The position numbers were made by a program, and so were the translations under genes. A model generated the notes under the pieces. That model was not told the origin of the DNA. It worked only from the letters and a program-made list of their open reading frames with translations, and made no database searches. A stretch of 64,000 bases of DNA from Parabacteroides distasonis ATCC 8503 (lineage in GTDB: Bacteria; Bacteroidota; Bacteroidia; Bacteroidales; Tannerellaceae). The stretch covers positions 2,069,501 through 2,133,500 of the forward strand of contig NC_009615.1 of NCBI RefSeq assembly GCF_000012845.1. Reading direction: 5' to 3'. Positions 1-8,971 of the stretch are shown here, in pieces (position 1 is the stretch's first letter; each line of letters starts with the position of its first letter).

Positions 1-172
1 AAATAATAACAAAAAAACTATTTTCTTTAAGCCATACCGGATATACCATATTTAATTTCTAACTTTACGGGTTGAAATATATTGCGGAAATCTCGCCTTT
101 GTCATACGGTAGATTAAGGATGACAAGGTATCCGTAGTATCAGGCAAGCAAAAAAGAAAAAAACAATATATA

Positions 173-1897
173 ATGATTAACAAATGGAACTTTCAAACCC
201 CATCAGAAGAAGAGTTACATAAGAGAGACCAATTGGTGGCTGAATTAGGATTCAGCCCGGTGATCTGTCTCTTGCTCGTTCAACGAGGTATCACTTCGAT
301 CGAAGAGGCGAAGAAATTCTTTAAACCCAGCTTGAACGATTTGCACGACCCGTTCCTTATGCCGGATATGGATAAGGCGGTGAGGCGCTTGAACAAAGCC
401 TTAGGGAATAAAGAAAAGATTTTGATCTACGGCGATTACGACGTGGATGGAACGACAGCGGTATCGCTCGTCTTCAAGTATTTAAGACCTTACTCGTCTA
501 CCTTGGATTTCTATATCCCGGACCGGTACGACGAGGGGTACGGTATCTCTTACAAGGGTATCGATTATGCCGCCGAGAACGGCGTGTCGCTGGTTATCTC
601 GCTGGATTGCGGTATCAAAGCGATCGAGAAGATCGAGTACGCCAAGGAGAAAGGCATCGACTTTATTATTTGCGACCACCATATGCCGGACGCCACTTTG
701 CCGGACGCTGTCGCCGTATTGGATGCCAAGCGCTCGGATTCTATCTATCCGTATGAGCATTTATCGGGTTGCGGAGTGGGATTCAAGTTCATGCAGGCGT
801 TCGCCAAGAGCAATAATTTCCCGTTCTCGGATCTGGAGAAGTTGTTGGAGCTGACAGCGGTCAGTATCGCCTCGGATATCGTCCCGATTACGGGAGAGAA
901 CCGCATCCTCGCCTATTACGGGCTGAAGCAATTGAACAGCAACCCCAGCCTCGGGCTGAAAGGGATTATCGATATCTGCGGATTGACCGGAAAGGAGATC
1001 ACGATCAGTGATATCGTCTTCAAGATCGGTCCCCGTATCAACGCTTCCGGCCGTATGATGAACGGGAAGGAGGCGGTGGAACTGCTACTGTCCAAGGATA
1101 GCGCCAGTGCCCGGGAGAAGAGCGAGAGCATCAACCAATATAATGAGGAACGCCGAGAATTGGACAAGAAGATCACCGACGAGGCTAACGCTGTCATCGA
1201 CGAAGTAGAGAACATGGATGACCGGAAGGCGATCGTGGTGTATAACCCGGGATGGCACAAAGGCGTGATCGGTATCGTAGCGTCCCGTTTGACCGAGAAG
1301 TATTACCGTCCGGCGGTCGTTCTTACCAAATCGTCCGAGTTGATCACCGGATCGGCACGTTCCGTAACAGGCTTCGATATTTACAAGGCGATAGAGAGTT
1401 GCCGGGATTTATTGGAGAATTTCGGGGGACATACCTACGCCGCCGGGCTTTCCCTTCGGGAGGAGAACCTAGAGGCATTCACCGAGCGTTTCTTGAAGAT
1501 CGCATCCGAGGAGATCATACCGGAGCAGATGATCCCGCAGATCGATATCGACGCTATCTTGGATTTGAAAGAGATCAACCAGAAGTTCGTGAACGACCTA
1601 AAGAAGATGAGTCCGTTCGGGCCGGACAACCAAAAGCCCGTATTCTGTTCGCTTGGCGTAAAGGACTACGGCACCAGTAAGCTCGTGGGTAAGGAACTGG
1701 AGCATCTCAAGCTGGAATTGATCGACGGAAACTCAAGCACCCCCATGCACGCCATCGCTTTCGGCATGCACAGGTACAACGACCATATCAAGGGTATGAA
1801 GCCTTTCAACATCTGTTACACGGTGGAGGAGAACACCTACAACGGCAACACCTCTATCCAGCTGATGATCAAAGACATCAAACCCGACGATATATGA
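173..1897 (+). CDS. recJ: Single-stranded-DNA-specific exonuclease RecJ
   Basis: RecJ degrades single-stranded DNA 5' to 3' in recombinational and mismatch repair. The 574-aa protein has the DHH phosphoesterase signatures: DYDVDG at about residues 88-93 and CDHH at about 167-170, which bind catalytic metals. A later GPRINASGRM stretch belongs to the DHHA1 region, and the C-terminal OB-like part is present. Length is normal for the family. The ATG follows a long AT-rich leader (1-172) with no clear ribosome-binding site, as is common in Bacteroidota. recQ starts 9 nt after the stop, so the two repair genes form one transcription unit. Identification is secure. Confidence 0.97.
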   Translation: MINKWNFQTPSEEELHKRDQLVAELGFSPVICLLLVQRGITSIEEAKKFFKPSLNDLHDPFLMPDMDKAVRRLNKALGNKEKILIYGDYDVDGTTAVSLVFKYLRPYSSTLDFYIPDRYDEGYGISYKGIDYAAENGVSLVISLDCGIKAIEKIEYAKEKGIDFIICDHHMPDATLPDAVAVLDAKRSDSIYPYEHLSGCGVGFKFMQAFAKSNNFPFSDLEKLLELTAVSIASDIVPITGENRILAYYGLKQLNSNPSLGLKGIIDICGLTGKEITISDIVFKIGPRINASGRMMNGKEAVELLLSKDSASAREKSESINQYNEERRELDKKITDEANAVIDEVENMDDRKAIVVYNPGWHKGVIGIVASRLTEKYYRPAVVLTKSSELITGSARSVTGFDIYKAIESCRDLLENFGGHTYAAGLSLREENLEAFTERFLKIASEEIIPEQMIPQIDIDAILDLKEINQKFVNDLKKMSPFGPDNQKPVFCSLGVKDYGTSKLVGKELEHLKLELIDGNSSTPMHAIAFGMHRYNDHIKGMKPFNICYTVEENTYNGNTSIQLMIKDIKPDDI

Positions 1898-1906
1898 GGA
1901 GGACAG

Positions 1907-3823
1907 GTGGACGTCTACCATAAGATATTAGAGAAGTATTGGGGATACCCTGCTTTTCGCCCCTTGCAGGAGGATATTATCCATTCCGTCTGTGCCGGAA
2001 AAGATACGCTTGGGCTGATGCCTACGGGTGGTGGTAAATCCATCACCTTTCAGGTGCCGGCATTGGCGATGGAGGGGATTTGCATCGTCGTCACTCCCTT
2101 GATCGCATTGATGAAAGACCAAGTGGAGAACTTACGCCGGGTCGGCATCAAGGCTACGGCCGTTTATTCGGGCATGAGCCGGCAAGAGATCATCACGCAA
2201 CTGGAGAATTGCATCTTCGGGGGGTATAAGTTCTTATATGTCTCCCCGGAGCGGCTTAGTACGGATATTTTCCGGGTCAAGATGGAGGCCATGCAGGTTT
2301 GTCTGCTGGTAATCGACGAGAGTCACTGTATCTCGCAATGGGGATATGATTTCCGTCCTTCTTATCTCAATATCGCTGAGATCCGGGACTTATTGCCGGG
2401 TGTTCCGGTATTAGCCTTGACCGCCACGGCTACCCCGGAAGTGGTGAATGACATACAAGAGCGTCTGCGGTTCAAGGAGAAGAACGTATTTCAAAAGAGC
2501 TTCGCCCGCAAAAATCTGGCTTATATTGTCCGGAAGACGGAGGATAAGTTAAATACACTCGTTTATATATTGGGAAAAGTTCCGGGTACGGCCATCGTAT
2601 ATGTCCGCAACCGGAAACGCACCAAGGAGATCGCCCTCATGCTGCAACAGGCGGGTATCTCCGCCGATTTCTTCCATGCCGGGTTAAACCGTGACGAGAA
2701 AGAACTGCGTCAGGCCCGTTGGAAAAACAACGAGTGCCGGGTAATCGTATCGACCAACGCTTTTGGTATGGGTATCGATAAGCCGGACGTGCGATTGGTC
2801 GTGCATATGGATATGCCGGGATCGTTGGAGGAATATTATCAAGAGGCCGGACGCGGGGGGCGTGATGAGAAGAAAGCCTTCGCCGTGGCTCTTTGTTCCT
2901 CCACGGATAGCGCCAAGCTAAAGAAACGGCTGGCGGATGAGTTTCCGGACAAGGAGTTTATCTATCGGGTCTATGAGGCGTTGGGTAATTATTACCAGAT
3001 CGCCGTAGGGTACGGGCTAGATACGGTACACGATTTCTCATTGACGGATTTCTGTTCCGCTTATAAGTTCTCTTTATTGCAAGCGCATCATGCCTTGAAG
3101 ATCCTTGGGCTATCGGGCTATATCGAATATACGGAGGAGGTAGACAACGCTTCCCGCCTGATGTTCACAGCTACCCGTGACGAGCTTTACAGGTATTTAA
3201 GTGAGAACAAGCGAACGGATGAGGTGATTCAGACAATCTTGCGTTCTTACACCGGGTTATTCGCAGATTATGTTTATATAGATGAGAGCGTAATCGCCAC
3301 CCGTGCGAGAGTGACACCTCACGAGGTGTATGAGACCTTGGTAGGTTTATCCAGATACCGGATCGTAAACTACATCCCGCATAAGAAAACCCCGTTGATT
3401 ATCTATACCCAGACCCGGGAGGAACAGCGGTACCTTTCCATACCCCGCTCGGCGTATGAGGAACGCAAGGAGCGTTTCGGGAAACGGATCGAGAAGGTGC
3501 TGGAATATATCAACGAGGAGCGGGTATGCCGTAGCCGCATGCTCCTATCCTATTTCGGCGAGGAAGATTCCGCCCCTTGTGGCTGTTGCGACGTATGCCT
3601 ATCGAAGCATGAATCACAGCTTATGAATTGGGAATTCAACGCTATCCGGGAAAGTCTCATAAAGATATTGGCCGGGGAATCCCCTATCCCCGTGAAAGAA
3701 CTTATTGAGAAATTACCTTTCCCTCAAGAGAAAATCCTCACGGCCATCCGCTTTCTGGCGGATCAAGATCCCCGATTCACATTAAGCGACGGCTATCTAT
3801 CGCACGAGGATTCAGCAAAATAG
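1907..3823 (+). CDS. recQ: ATP-dependent DNA helicase RecQ
   Basis: RecQ is a 3'-5' superfamily 2 helicase acting with RecJ in recombination and fork repair. Visible are Walker A (PTGGGKS, near residue 40), the DESHCISQWG box, the motif VI region (QEAGRGGRD), and the RQC zinc-binding cysteines near residue 545 (CRSR, then CGCC and C). At 638 aa a typical C-terminal HRDC domain is not evident; the tail looks like a winged-helix segment. The start is GTG at 1907, chosen because GAGGAGGA lies 5-10 nt upstream, overlapping the recJ stop. The RecJ-RecQ pairing supports a shared repair role. Confidence 0.96.
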   Translation: MDVYHKILEKYWGYPAFRPLQEDIIHSVCAGKDTLGLMPTGGGKSITFQVPALAMEGICIVVTPLIALMKDQVENLRRVGIKATAVYSGMSRQEIITQLENCIFGGYKFLYVSPERLSTDIFRVKMEAMQVCLLVIDESHCISQWGYDFRPSYLNIAEIRDLLPGVPVLALTATATPEVVNDIQERLRFKEKNVFQKSFARKNLAYIVRKTEDKLNTLVYILGKVPGTAIVYVRNRKRTKEIALMLQQAGISADFFHAGLNRDEKELRQARWKNNECRVIVSTNAFGMGIDKPDVRLVVHMDMPGSLEEYYQEAGRGGRDEKKAFAVALCSSTDSAKLKKRLADEFPDKEFIYRVYEALGNYYQIAVGYGLDTVHDFSLTDFCSAYKFSLLQAHHALKILGLSGYIEYTEEVDNASRLMFTATRDELYRYLSENKRTDEVIQTILRSYTGLFADYVYIDESVIATRARVTPHEVYETLVGLSRYRIVNYIPHKKTPLIIYTQTREEQRYLSIPRSAYEERKERFGKRIEKVLEYINEERVCRSRMLLSYFGEEDSAPCGCCDVCLSKHESQLMNWEFNAIRESLIKILAGESPIPVKELIEKLPFPQEKILTAIRFLADQDPRFTLSDGYLSHEDSAK

Positions 3824-3827
3824 CACG

Positions 3828-3914
3828 ATGCCCATCGTAAGCTCCTTAGAATGCCCATTGTTAGCTTGCTAGAATGCCCATCATAAGGAGCTTACAATGG
3901 GCATTCTAATAAAC
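3828..3914. repeat. Array A: 23-bp imperfect tandem repeat with inverted copy
   Basis: Three direct units start at 3828, 3851 and 3874 (period 23), each opening with ATGCCCAT. A partial inverted copy (ACAATGGGCATTCT) follows at 3895. The array begins 5 nt after the recQ stop codon and can fold into long hairpins. It sits between the convergent ends of recQ and the ThuA gene, so it could serve as a terminator or 3'-UTR element. It resembles five other arrays in this window in period and placement but not in base sequence. Confidence 0.8.
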
Positions 3915-3920
3915 CATGTA

Positions 3921-4832
3921 TCACCGCTTATAATTACTCCGATTAGATACTTGTTTTTCCGTCGGGAAATCAGCGGGAACCTTTTGGGTTACCTTGCCGG
4001 TAGCGGCCCATTCCGCACCTCTTAACAAGGTAATCTGGAAGCCGGCGCATTGCATAGCCGGACAATTCTCTACCGTTTCCCCCGCGTGCCCTAACATCGT
4101 ATGAAATATACGGGCATTCCCATAATCAACCGTAAAGATCAACGGCTCCTCACGGCCGGAGCCTCCGGTCTCCTTATCCGAATAAGCCGTATACAAGCAA
4201 TCCTTTATATTTCCCGGGCCACGCATACGATCATATAACTCATCCTGCGCATGTTTCCATTTATTCGGCAGCCCCTTCATGATCGGATGCTCATGGTTCC
4301 GGGCATTCAGCACATACTCATGCTGCTTGCCATGAGAGCCACCCACGCCCGCCGAGCTATCCTTTATCAACTTACCATCGCTCCAATATACATAGGGTCC
4401 CGCTTTCTCATCCCGGTTCTCCCAACCGCCCAAGGCACAAATCTTATTGTATTCCGGCCAGTTCACGAAGGCGTTATCAGCGGCATGATAGACCACGACA
4501 CCTCCACCTCCTCGCACATATTCCAAGAAACGACGGTTTGTCTCCTCCGGCCAAGCATCCCCATTATAATCCAGCACCACCAGCTCGTAAGGACTGAAAT
4601 CCAAGACAAAGCCGGACATATCCTTCCCTGCCTCCGGAGAGACCGCGAAATCCACGGAGAAGCGTCCCGAGTTCTCCAATATCTGTTTAAGCACCACATG
4701 GCTCACCTGCCAATTATGGTTATTCTGCCCCGTTATTAATAACGTCTTGATCGGCTTACGGGCCGACATGCCGCATACAACCAGTAAAGCGGCCAAAAGG
4801 AAAACGACCTTCCTACAAAATACATGTCTCAT
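3921..4832 (-). CDS. Exported ThuA-domain protein
   Basis: The 303-aa protein has an N-terminal hydrophobic signal sequence (VFLLAALLVVCGMSA) followed by a ThuA-like (trehalose utilization) class I glutamine-amidotransferase-like fold. Typical stretches are LLITGQNNHNW near residue 32, VLDYNGDAWPE, and GGGVVVYHAADNAF near 110. Family members are linked to sugar or glycan metabolism, often beside sugar oxidoreductases, but the reaction is not established. The gene starts 40 nt downstream of the ROK kinase stop on the same strand, which suggests co-transcription and a sugar-related role. Family assignment is confident; biochemical function is unknown. Confidence 0.85.
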   Translation of the reverse strand: MRHVFCRKVVFLLAALLVVCGMSARKPIKTLLITGQNNHNWQVSHVVLKQILENSGRFSVDFAVSPEAGKDMSGFVLDFSPYELVVLDYNGDAWPEETNRRFLEYVRGGGGVVVYHAADNAFVNWPEYNKICALGGWENRDEKAGPYVYWSDGKLIKDSSAGVGGSHGKQHEYVLNARNHEHPIMKGLPNKWKHAQDELYDRMRGPGNIKDCLYTAYSDKETGGSGREEPLIFTVDYGNARIFHTMLGHAGETVENCPAMQCAGFQITLLRGAEWAATGKVTQKVPADFPTEKQVSNRSNYKR

Positions 4833-4872
4833 GGTATGAATCAGATTTAAGTAAACAATTGATTATCCGTCT

Positions 4873-5730
4873 TTATTTATCATAACAAAGGGAAGCGGCA
4901 CCGAATAGCCCCGGATTCTCCAGCTTAGAGAAACGTATCTTCAAGTTCTTGATAGAGTTCGGATAAGCGAAATCCTTCAAGTCCTCATACATGCTCTCCT
5001 CAAACAACTCATGGGCGGCGGTCACCGAGCCTCCGAAGACGATCATCTCCGGATCTACCGTCAATACCACGATCTTGATAGCGGCGGCCACATGTACGCC
5101 CAACTGCCGGTAAGCCTCCAGCGCCTGCTCGTCCTTCCGCATCGCACGGGTGTACATCTCCTTCCCATCCACGCCCCATACGTTCATGAAATAGGAACCG
5201 CTACAGAAATATTCCAAGATATGACCTTGGTAGGGAATCATGCCAAATTCTCCCGAGCCACAATTAGCGTCGGCCAACAGCTTGCCATTCTGGATAATTC
5301 CACCCCCCAAGCCCGTACCCAAGGTGAGACCCACGAAGTTATCAACCGTCTTTCCTTCGCCAAAGATACGCTCACCCAGAGCGAAGCAATTCGCGTCGTT
5401 ATCCACATAAACCGGCACGGAGAAGCAAGCCTCCAATATCTCCTTCAAATGTACCTCCTCCCAATGCGGGATATTCACCACGTTATATACGATCCCCTTC
5501 TCACGATCCACCACGCTCGGCACACCGATACCGATAGCTACCACACTCTCGTCCCACACGGAACGGATCACCTCTATCAAAGCCTCCAATGTCTCCTCGC
5601 AATCCGCGGCGTCCTTGGGAGTCGGGGCGCTCCCCTGAGCCACTAATCGATCCCCTACGATACGGCCGGCACGCATATTCGTCCCCCCTAAATCCACTCC
5701 GATATAAGCGTTTTTCTTCTCTACACTCAT
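4873..5730 (-). CDS. ROK-family sugar kinase (glucokinase-like)
   Basis: ROK proteins phosphorylate hexoses with ATP or act as repressors. This one has no DNA-binding domain, so a kinase is likely. Visible are the N-terminal phosphate loop (GVDLGGTNMRAG) and the sugar/ATP core GLTLGTGLGGGII. The stretch that normally carries the zinc-binding CxCGxxGC cluster reads GEFGMIPYQGHILEYFCSG, without the cysteine cluster. I chose the ATG at 5730 (MSVEKKN) because GGAAAG lies just upstream; a GTG nine bases earlier would add three residues. The ThuA gene follows on the same strand. The exact sugar is unknown. Confidence 0.87.
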   Translation of the reverse strand: MSVEKKNAYIGVDLGGTNMRAGRIVGDRLVAQGSAPTPKDAADCEETLEALIEVIRSVWDESVVAIGIGVPSVVDREKGIVYNVVNIPHWEEVHLKEILEACFSVPVYVDNDANCFALGERIFGEGKTVDNFVGLTLGTGLGGGIIQNGKLLADANCGSGEFGMIPYQGHILEYFCSGSYFMNVWGVDGKEMYTRAMRKDEQALEAYRQLGVHVAAAIKIVVLTVDPEMIVFGGSVTAAHELFEESMYEDLKDFAYPNSIKNLKIRFSKLENPGLFGAASLCYDK

Positions 5731-5775
5731 TCTTTCCACGATATTAAATTAGATTATACTCCCACAAAGCTAACA

Positions 5776-5808
5776 AAAAAGGCAATGTTACGAATAACAT
5801 CACCTTTT
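5776..5808 (-). terminator. Rho-independent terminator after the AspT/YidE-like transporter
   Basis: Read on the minus strand, AAAAGGTGATGTTA pairs with TAACATTGCCTTTT around a short loop and continues into a T-run. It lies downstream of the transporter and of array B, and upstream of the ROK kinase start. It separates the two genes, so the kinase probably uses its own promoter (TAGCTTTG on the minus strand at 5765-5772). Confidence 0.65.
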
Positions 5809-5867
5809 AAACTGATAAATTTAATACATCTATGCTTTTTATTTTCCCCGGCGTCAACTCCATCCAG

Positions 5868-5958
5868 CACGTATACCGACATCGCCTCACGCCTACGCTC
5901 GCATAGGCCAACGTCGATATACGTGTGAGGCAATGCCGATATACGTGTAAGACGGCAC
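5868..5958. repeat. Array B: 22-bp imperfect tandem repeat with inverted copy
   Basis: CGATATACGTG occurs at 5915 and 5937 (period 22), with a degenerate neighbour before it. An inverted unit at 5868-5890 (CACGTATACC...GCCTCAC) can pair with the direct units. The array starts about 17 nt beyond the stop codon of the minus-strand transporter. The flanking terminator at 5776-5808 suggests that the array is transcribed as 3' UTR. Confidence 0.75.
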
Positions 5959-5974
5959 CATTATAACTACCGCA

Positions 5975-7651
5975 TCAAGCGAAGAACAAGATCAATAATT
6001 GCGCCGTAAGTACCCTCAAGAACATGGTCAAGGGGTATACCGTAGCGTAACCTACGGAAGGAGCGTCGTTTCCAGCCGTAGCGTTCGAGTAAGCCAAAGC
6101 GGGCGGATCCGTCGTACTACCGGCGATCAAGCCCATTAAGGTGAAATAATTGATCTTATAGAAATAACGGCCTACACAACCGATGATCAGCAAAGGAATC
6201 GTTGTGATAATGAAACCGTAACCGATCCAAGCGAATCCACCATTGTTCACGATCGTATCCACAAAACCATCGCCGGCACTGATACCCACACAAGCGAGGA
6301 AGAGGGTGATACCGATCTCACGCAACATCAAGTTAGCGCTCTGGGTCGTATAGGTAACCAGCTTATAACGGTAACCAAAACGGCTAATCAAGATCGCCAC
6401 GATCAACGGACCTCCCGCCAAACCTAACTTAACCGGTTGCGGAATGCCCGGGAACGTGATAGGAATACTCCCCAAGACAATACCGAGGGCAATGCCGATA
6501 AAGATCGTGATCAAGTTCGGCTCGTTCAAGCGTTTCAAGGAGTTACCCAATACCTTTTCTACATTCGAGACAGCCGTCTCGGTACCCACCACATTCACAC
6601 GGTCGCCCACCTGCAACGTCAGAGCCGGCGTAGCTACCAAGTCCACGCCCGCACGGTTGATACGGGTGATATTGATACCATATAATTTACGCAGTTTCAA
6701 CTGTCCCAGCTTCTTGCCGTTCAACTCCGGTTTCGTGATCAAGATACGGCGGTTGATAAACTGGCTCTCCATACGAATCCATTGCTTGCGCTCCATATCG
6801 ATCTCCTCGCCAATGAATGTCTTTACGGACTCGGCATCTTGATCGGTCGTGATCACGAAAATCTTATCATCCTCATTCAAGATCGTACCGGCGGAAGCGA
6901 TCTCGATCTGCTTGTTATCATTACGCCATACACGGGAAATCACGAAATCCAGATGATCCATCAAACCGGATAACTCCCCTACCGTCTTACCGAAAACCGC
7001 CGGGTTCTTTACGACCAGCGAGATCGGTTTCGCCTCATTCGTATGCGAGGCATCCTCCTTATTCAAATCGTCATTCTCCTTATCGAAATTCACACGGAAT
7101 ACGTAACGTACGAAAATGATCGAAAGAATAATACCGATCACGCCCAGCGGATAAGCCACGGCGTAACCCAAGGCGATCGTATTATCTGAAACCCCGTACA
7201 TATCGGAATAAGCCTGCTGAGCCGCACCTAATCCGGGGGTATTCGTCACCGCCCCCGATAAAATACCCACCATCGTAGGCATCGGAATACCTGTCACGAA
7301 ATGCAATACCAAAGCCGTAGCCACGCCAAGGAAGACAATTCCACAGGCTAGCATATTCAACGTGATTCCCCCCTGCCTAAAAGACGAGAAGAAACCCGGC
7401 CCGACTTGCATACCTACCGAATAAACAAATAAGATCAATCCAAATTCCTTAAAGAAATGAATCACATTGTGGTTAACCGTAAACCCAAAATGCCCTAAAA
7501 TAATACCTACAAACAACACCAAGGTAATCCCAAGCGAAATCCCAAACACCTTTATCTTTCCCAACTGAATGCCGGCGGCAATCACGAAAGATAGTAAAAG
7601 GATAGAATGCCCGATACCTTCTCCCCATAATAAGTCGTTTATCCAATCCAT
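5975..7651 (-). CDS. AspT/YidE-type membrane transporter with two RCK-C domains
   Basis: This is a polytopic inner-membrane protein of the AspT/YbjL/YidE family, putative anion or aspartate:alanine-type exchangers. Two homologous membrane halves carry matching motifs, [16 protein letters not shown] in the first and [15 protein letters not shown] in the second. Between them is a soluble segment with two TrkA-C/RCK-C-like repeats ([11 protein letters not shown]..., [11 protein letters not shown]...). I place the start at the ATG at 7651 ([12 protein letters not shown]), where family members usually begin. An upstream in-frame ATG at 7705 would add 18 residues with no family support. The substrate cannot be told from sequence. 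Confidence 0.88.
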   Translation of the reverse strand: MDWINDLLWGEGIGHSILLLSFVIAAGIQLGKIKVFGISLGITLVLFVGIILGHFGFTVNHNVIHFFKEFGLILFVYSVGMQVGPGFFSSFRQGGITLNMLACGIVFLGVATALVLHFVTGIPMPTMVGILSGAVTNTPGLGAAQQAYSDMYGVSDNTIALGYAVAYPLGVIGIILSIIFVRYVFRVNFDKENDDLNKEDASHTNEAKPISLVVKNPAVFGKTVGELSGLMDHLDFVISRVWRNDNKQIEIASAGTILNEDDKIFVITTDQDAESVKTFIGEEIDMERKQWIRMESQFINRRILITKPELNGKKLGQLKLRKLYGINITRINRAGVDLVATPALTLQVGDRVNVVGTETAVSNVEKVLGNSLKRLNEPNLITIFIGIALGIVLGSIPITFPGIPQPVKLGLAGGPLIVAILISRFGYRYKLVTYTTQSANLMLREIGITLFLACVGISAGDGFVDTIVNNGGFAWIGYGFIITTIPLLIIGCVGRYFYKINYFTLMGLIAGSTTDPPALAYSNATAGNDAPSVGYATVYPLTMFLRVLTAQLLILFFA

Positions 7652-7759
7652 GCTAAAATCTTTAAAAATCTTATTACCTATTAATAAAGACGCGAAGTTA
7701 GGCATTTACTTTGTGTTTTACAACATAACACCTATATTTACCTTTTAAATTAAAATCTC

Positions 7760-8569
7760 ATGAAAAAGATATATTACATTTTATCAGCATTGTTCCTTTG
7801 CGTGGTAGCCACCTCGGCGCAAGAAGCTGGAAAAACGGTAGTTATTAAAACCAATGTAGGTACTATGAAGGCCATCCTGTACGATGATGTGCCTAATCAC
7901 ACCCGTACTTTCATCGAACGGGCAAAACGGGGGGATTTCAACGGGACCTTATTCACCCGTGTCCTGCCGGAGTTTATGATCCAAGGAGGAGCCCCGGATT
8001 CCAAGAACGCTCCCGCCGGTGCTAAATGCGGCTTTGGAGATCCTTCCGCCGAGATACCGCCCGAGATCAACGAGAAATATTTCCATAAGAAAGGAGCCTT
8101 GGCCGCTCCCCGCCAACCGGACGATATCAACCCGCAAAAGAAATCGGATATGTCGCAATTCTTTATCGTGCAGGGGAAGGTCTATAGGGAAACCGAACTG
8201 GATACGTTAGAGCGTACCGCCAACTATCCGGCCCGGCAAAAGGCCCTGAAGGAGTTTTATGCGCCGGTACGTGCGGAGCTGAATATGATAAAGATGAGTA
8301 ACAAACGGGAGTACCAGAAGCGATTGAGAGCGATCAACGCCCAGATAGACTCCGTTATTCAAGCAACTCCCGGGCATTTGCTATTTACGGACGAGCAACG
8401 GAAGGCTTATACCACCGTAGGCGGTTGCCATCATCTGGACGGCACCTATACGATCTTCGGGGAGCTGACGGAGGGATTCGACGTTTTGGATCAGATCGCC
8501 ACCCAGCCAAAAGACCAGAATGACCGTCCGAAGAAAGACATCCGCATCCAAAGTATAACGATCGAATAA
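7760..8569 (+). CDS. Exported cyclophilin-type peptidyl-prolyl isomerase
   Basis: The 269-aa protein has an N-terminal signal peptide (YYILSALFLCVVATSAQ) and a cyclophilin domain that catalyses proline cis-trans isomerisation, here probably in the periplasm. Core motifs are FNGTLFTRVLPEFMIQGG (about 53-71), SQFFIVQG (about 132-139) and the C-terminal GELTEGFDVLDQIA. A charged, probably helical insert of about 70 residues lies between the SQFFIVQG strand and the TIFGEL strand; short cyclophilins lack it. The next gene starts 12 nt downstream on the same strand. Family is certain; the client proteins are unknown. Confidence 0.93.
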   Translation: MKKIYYILSALFLCVVATSAQEAGKTVVIKTNVGTMKAILYDDVPNHTRTFIERAKRGDFNGTLFTRVLPEFMIQGGAPDSKNAPAGAKCGFGDPSAEIPPEINEKYFHKKGALAAPRQPDDINPQKKSDMSQFFIVQGKVYRETELDTLERTANYPARQKALKEFYAPVRAELNMIKMSNKREYQKRLRAINAQIDSVIQATPGHLLFTDEQRKAYTTVGGCHHLDGTYTIFGELTEGFDVLDQIATQPKDQNDRPKKDIRIQSITIE

Positions 8570-8581
8570 TTCACCACTCCT

Positions 8582-8971
8582 ATGTTAAAGAGAGATTTCA
8601 TCATGGTACAGATCGAGGAACTGGGCAAAGTGATCGCCCAGATCATCTTCAATCGTAATTCCAACGATGGGGCACGCAAGAACCCCGAGTTAATCCAATC
8701 CGTCTACACATTCTTAAAACTGGATAACGATTTCTTGCTGAACACGCCTATCGACGGTATCCGCACTTATCTGGACGGTGATGATTCGTGCGGCCTCCAA
8801 CGCATGGAGCTGGCGAGCAAGACCTTGCTGGAAGAAAGTTTCCTTTTGCCGGAGGCGCAAGGTAAAAAACTCCGGGCAAGAGCGAAAGAGCTATTGGAAT
8901 ATATCCAACGCAACGACACTACGTTCTCGTTGGAACGAGTGGCGTTGCTGGAAGAGATAAATAACTATTGA
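8582..8971 (+). CDS. Small conserved soluble protein, DUF6483-like
   Basis: The 129-aa, mostly alpha-helical protein has no signal peptide or membrane segment. The opening MLKRDFIMVQIEELGKVIAQII and the acidic, Leu-rich C-terminal half recall DUF6483 proteins; that match is from memory and tentative. It probably shares a transcript with the cyclophilin, 12 nt upstream. Its last 7 bases overlap the 3' end of the convergent GH43 gene. A second ATG at 8603 is a possible start. No function can be assigned. Confidence 0.8.
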   Translation: MLKRDFIMVQIEELGKVIAQIIFNRNSNDGARKNPELIQSVYTFLKLDNDFLLNTPIDGIRTYLDGDDSCGLQRMELASKTLLEESFLLPEAQGKKLRARAKELLEYIQRNDTTFSLERVALLEEINNY

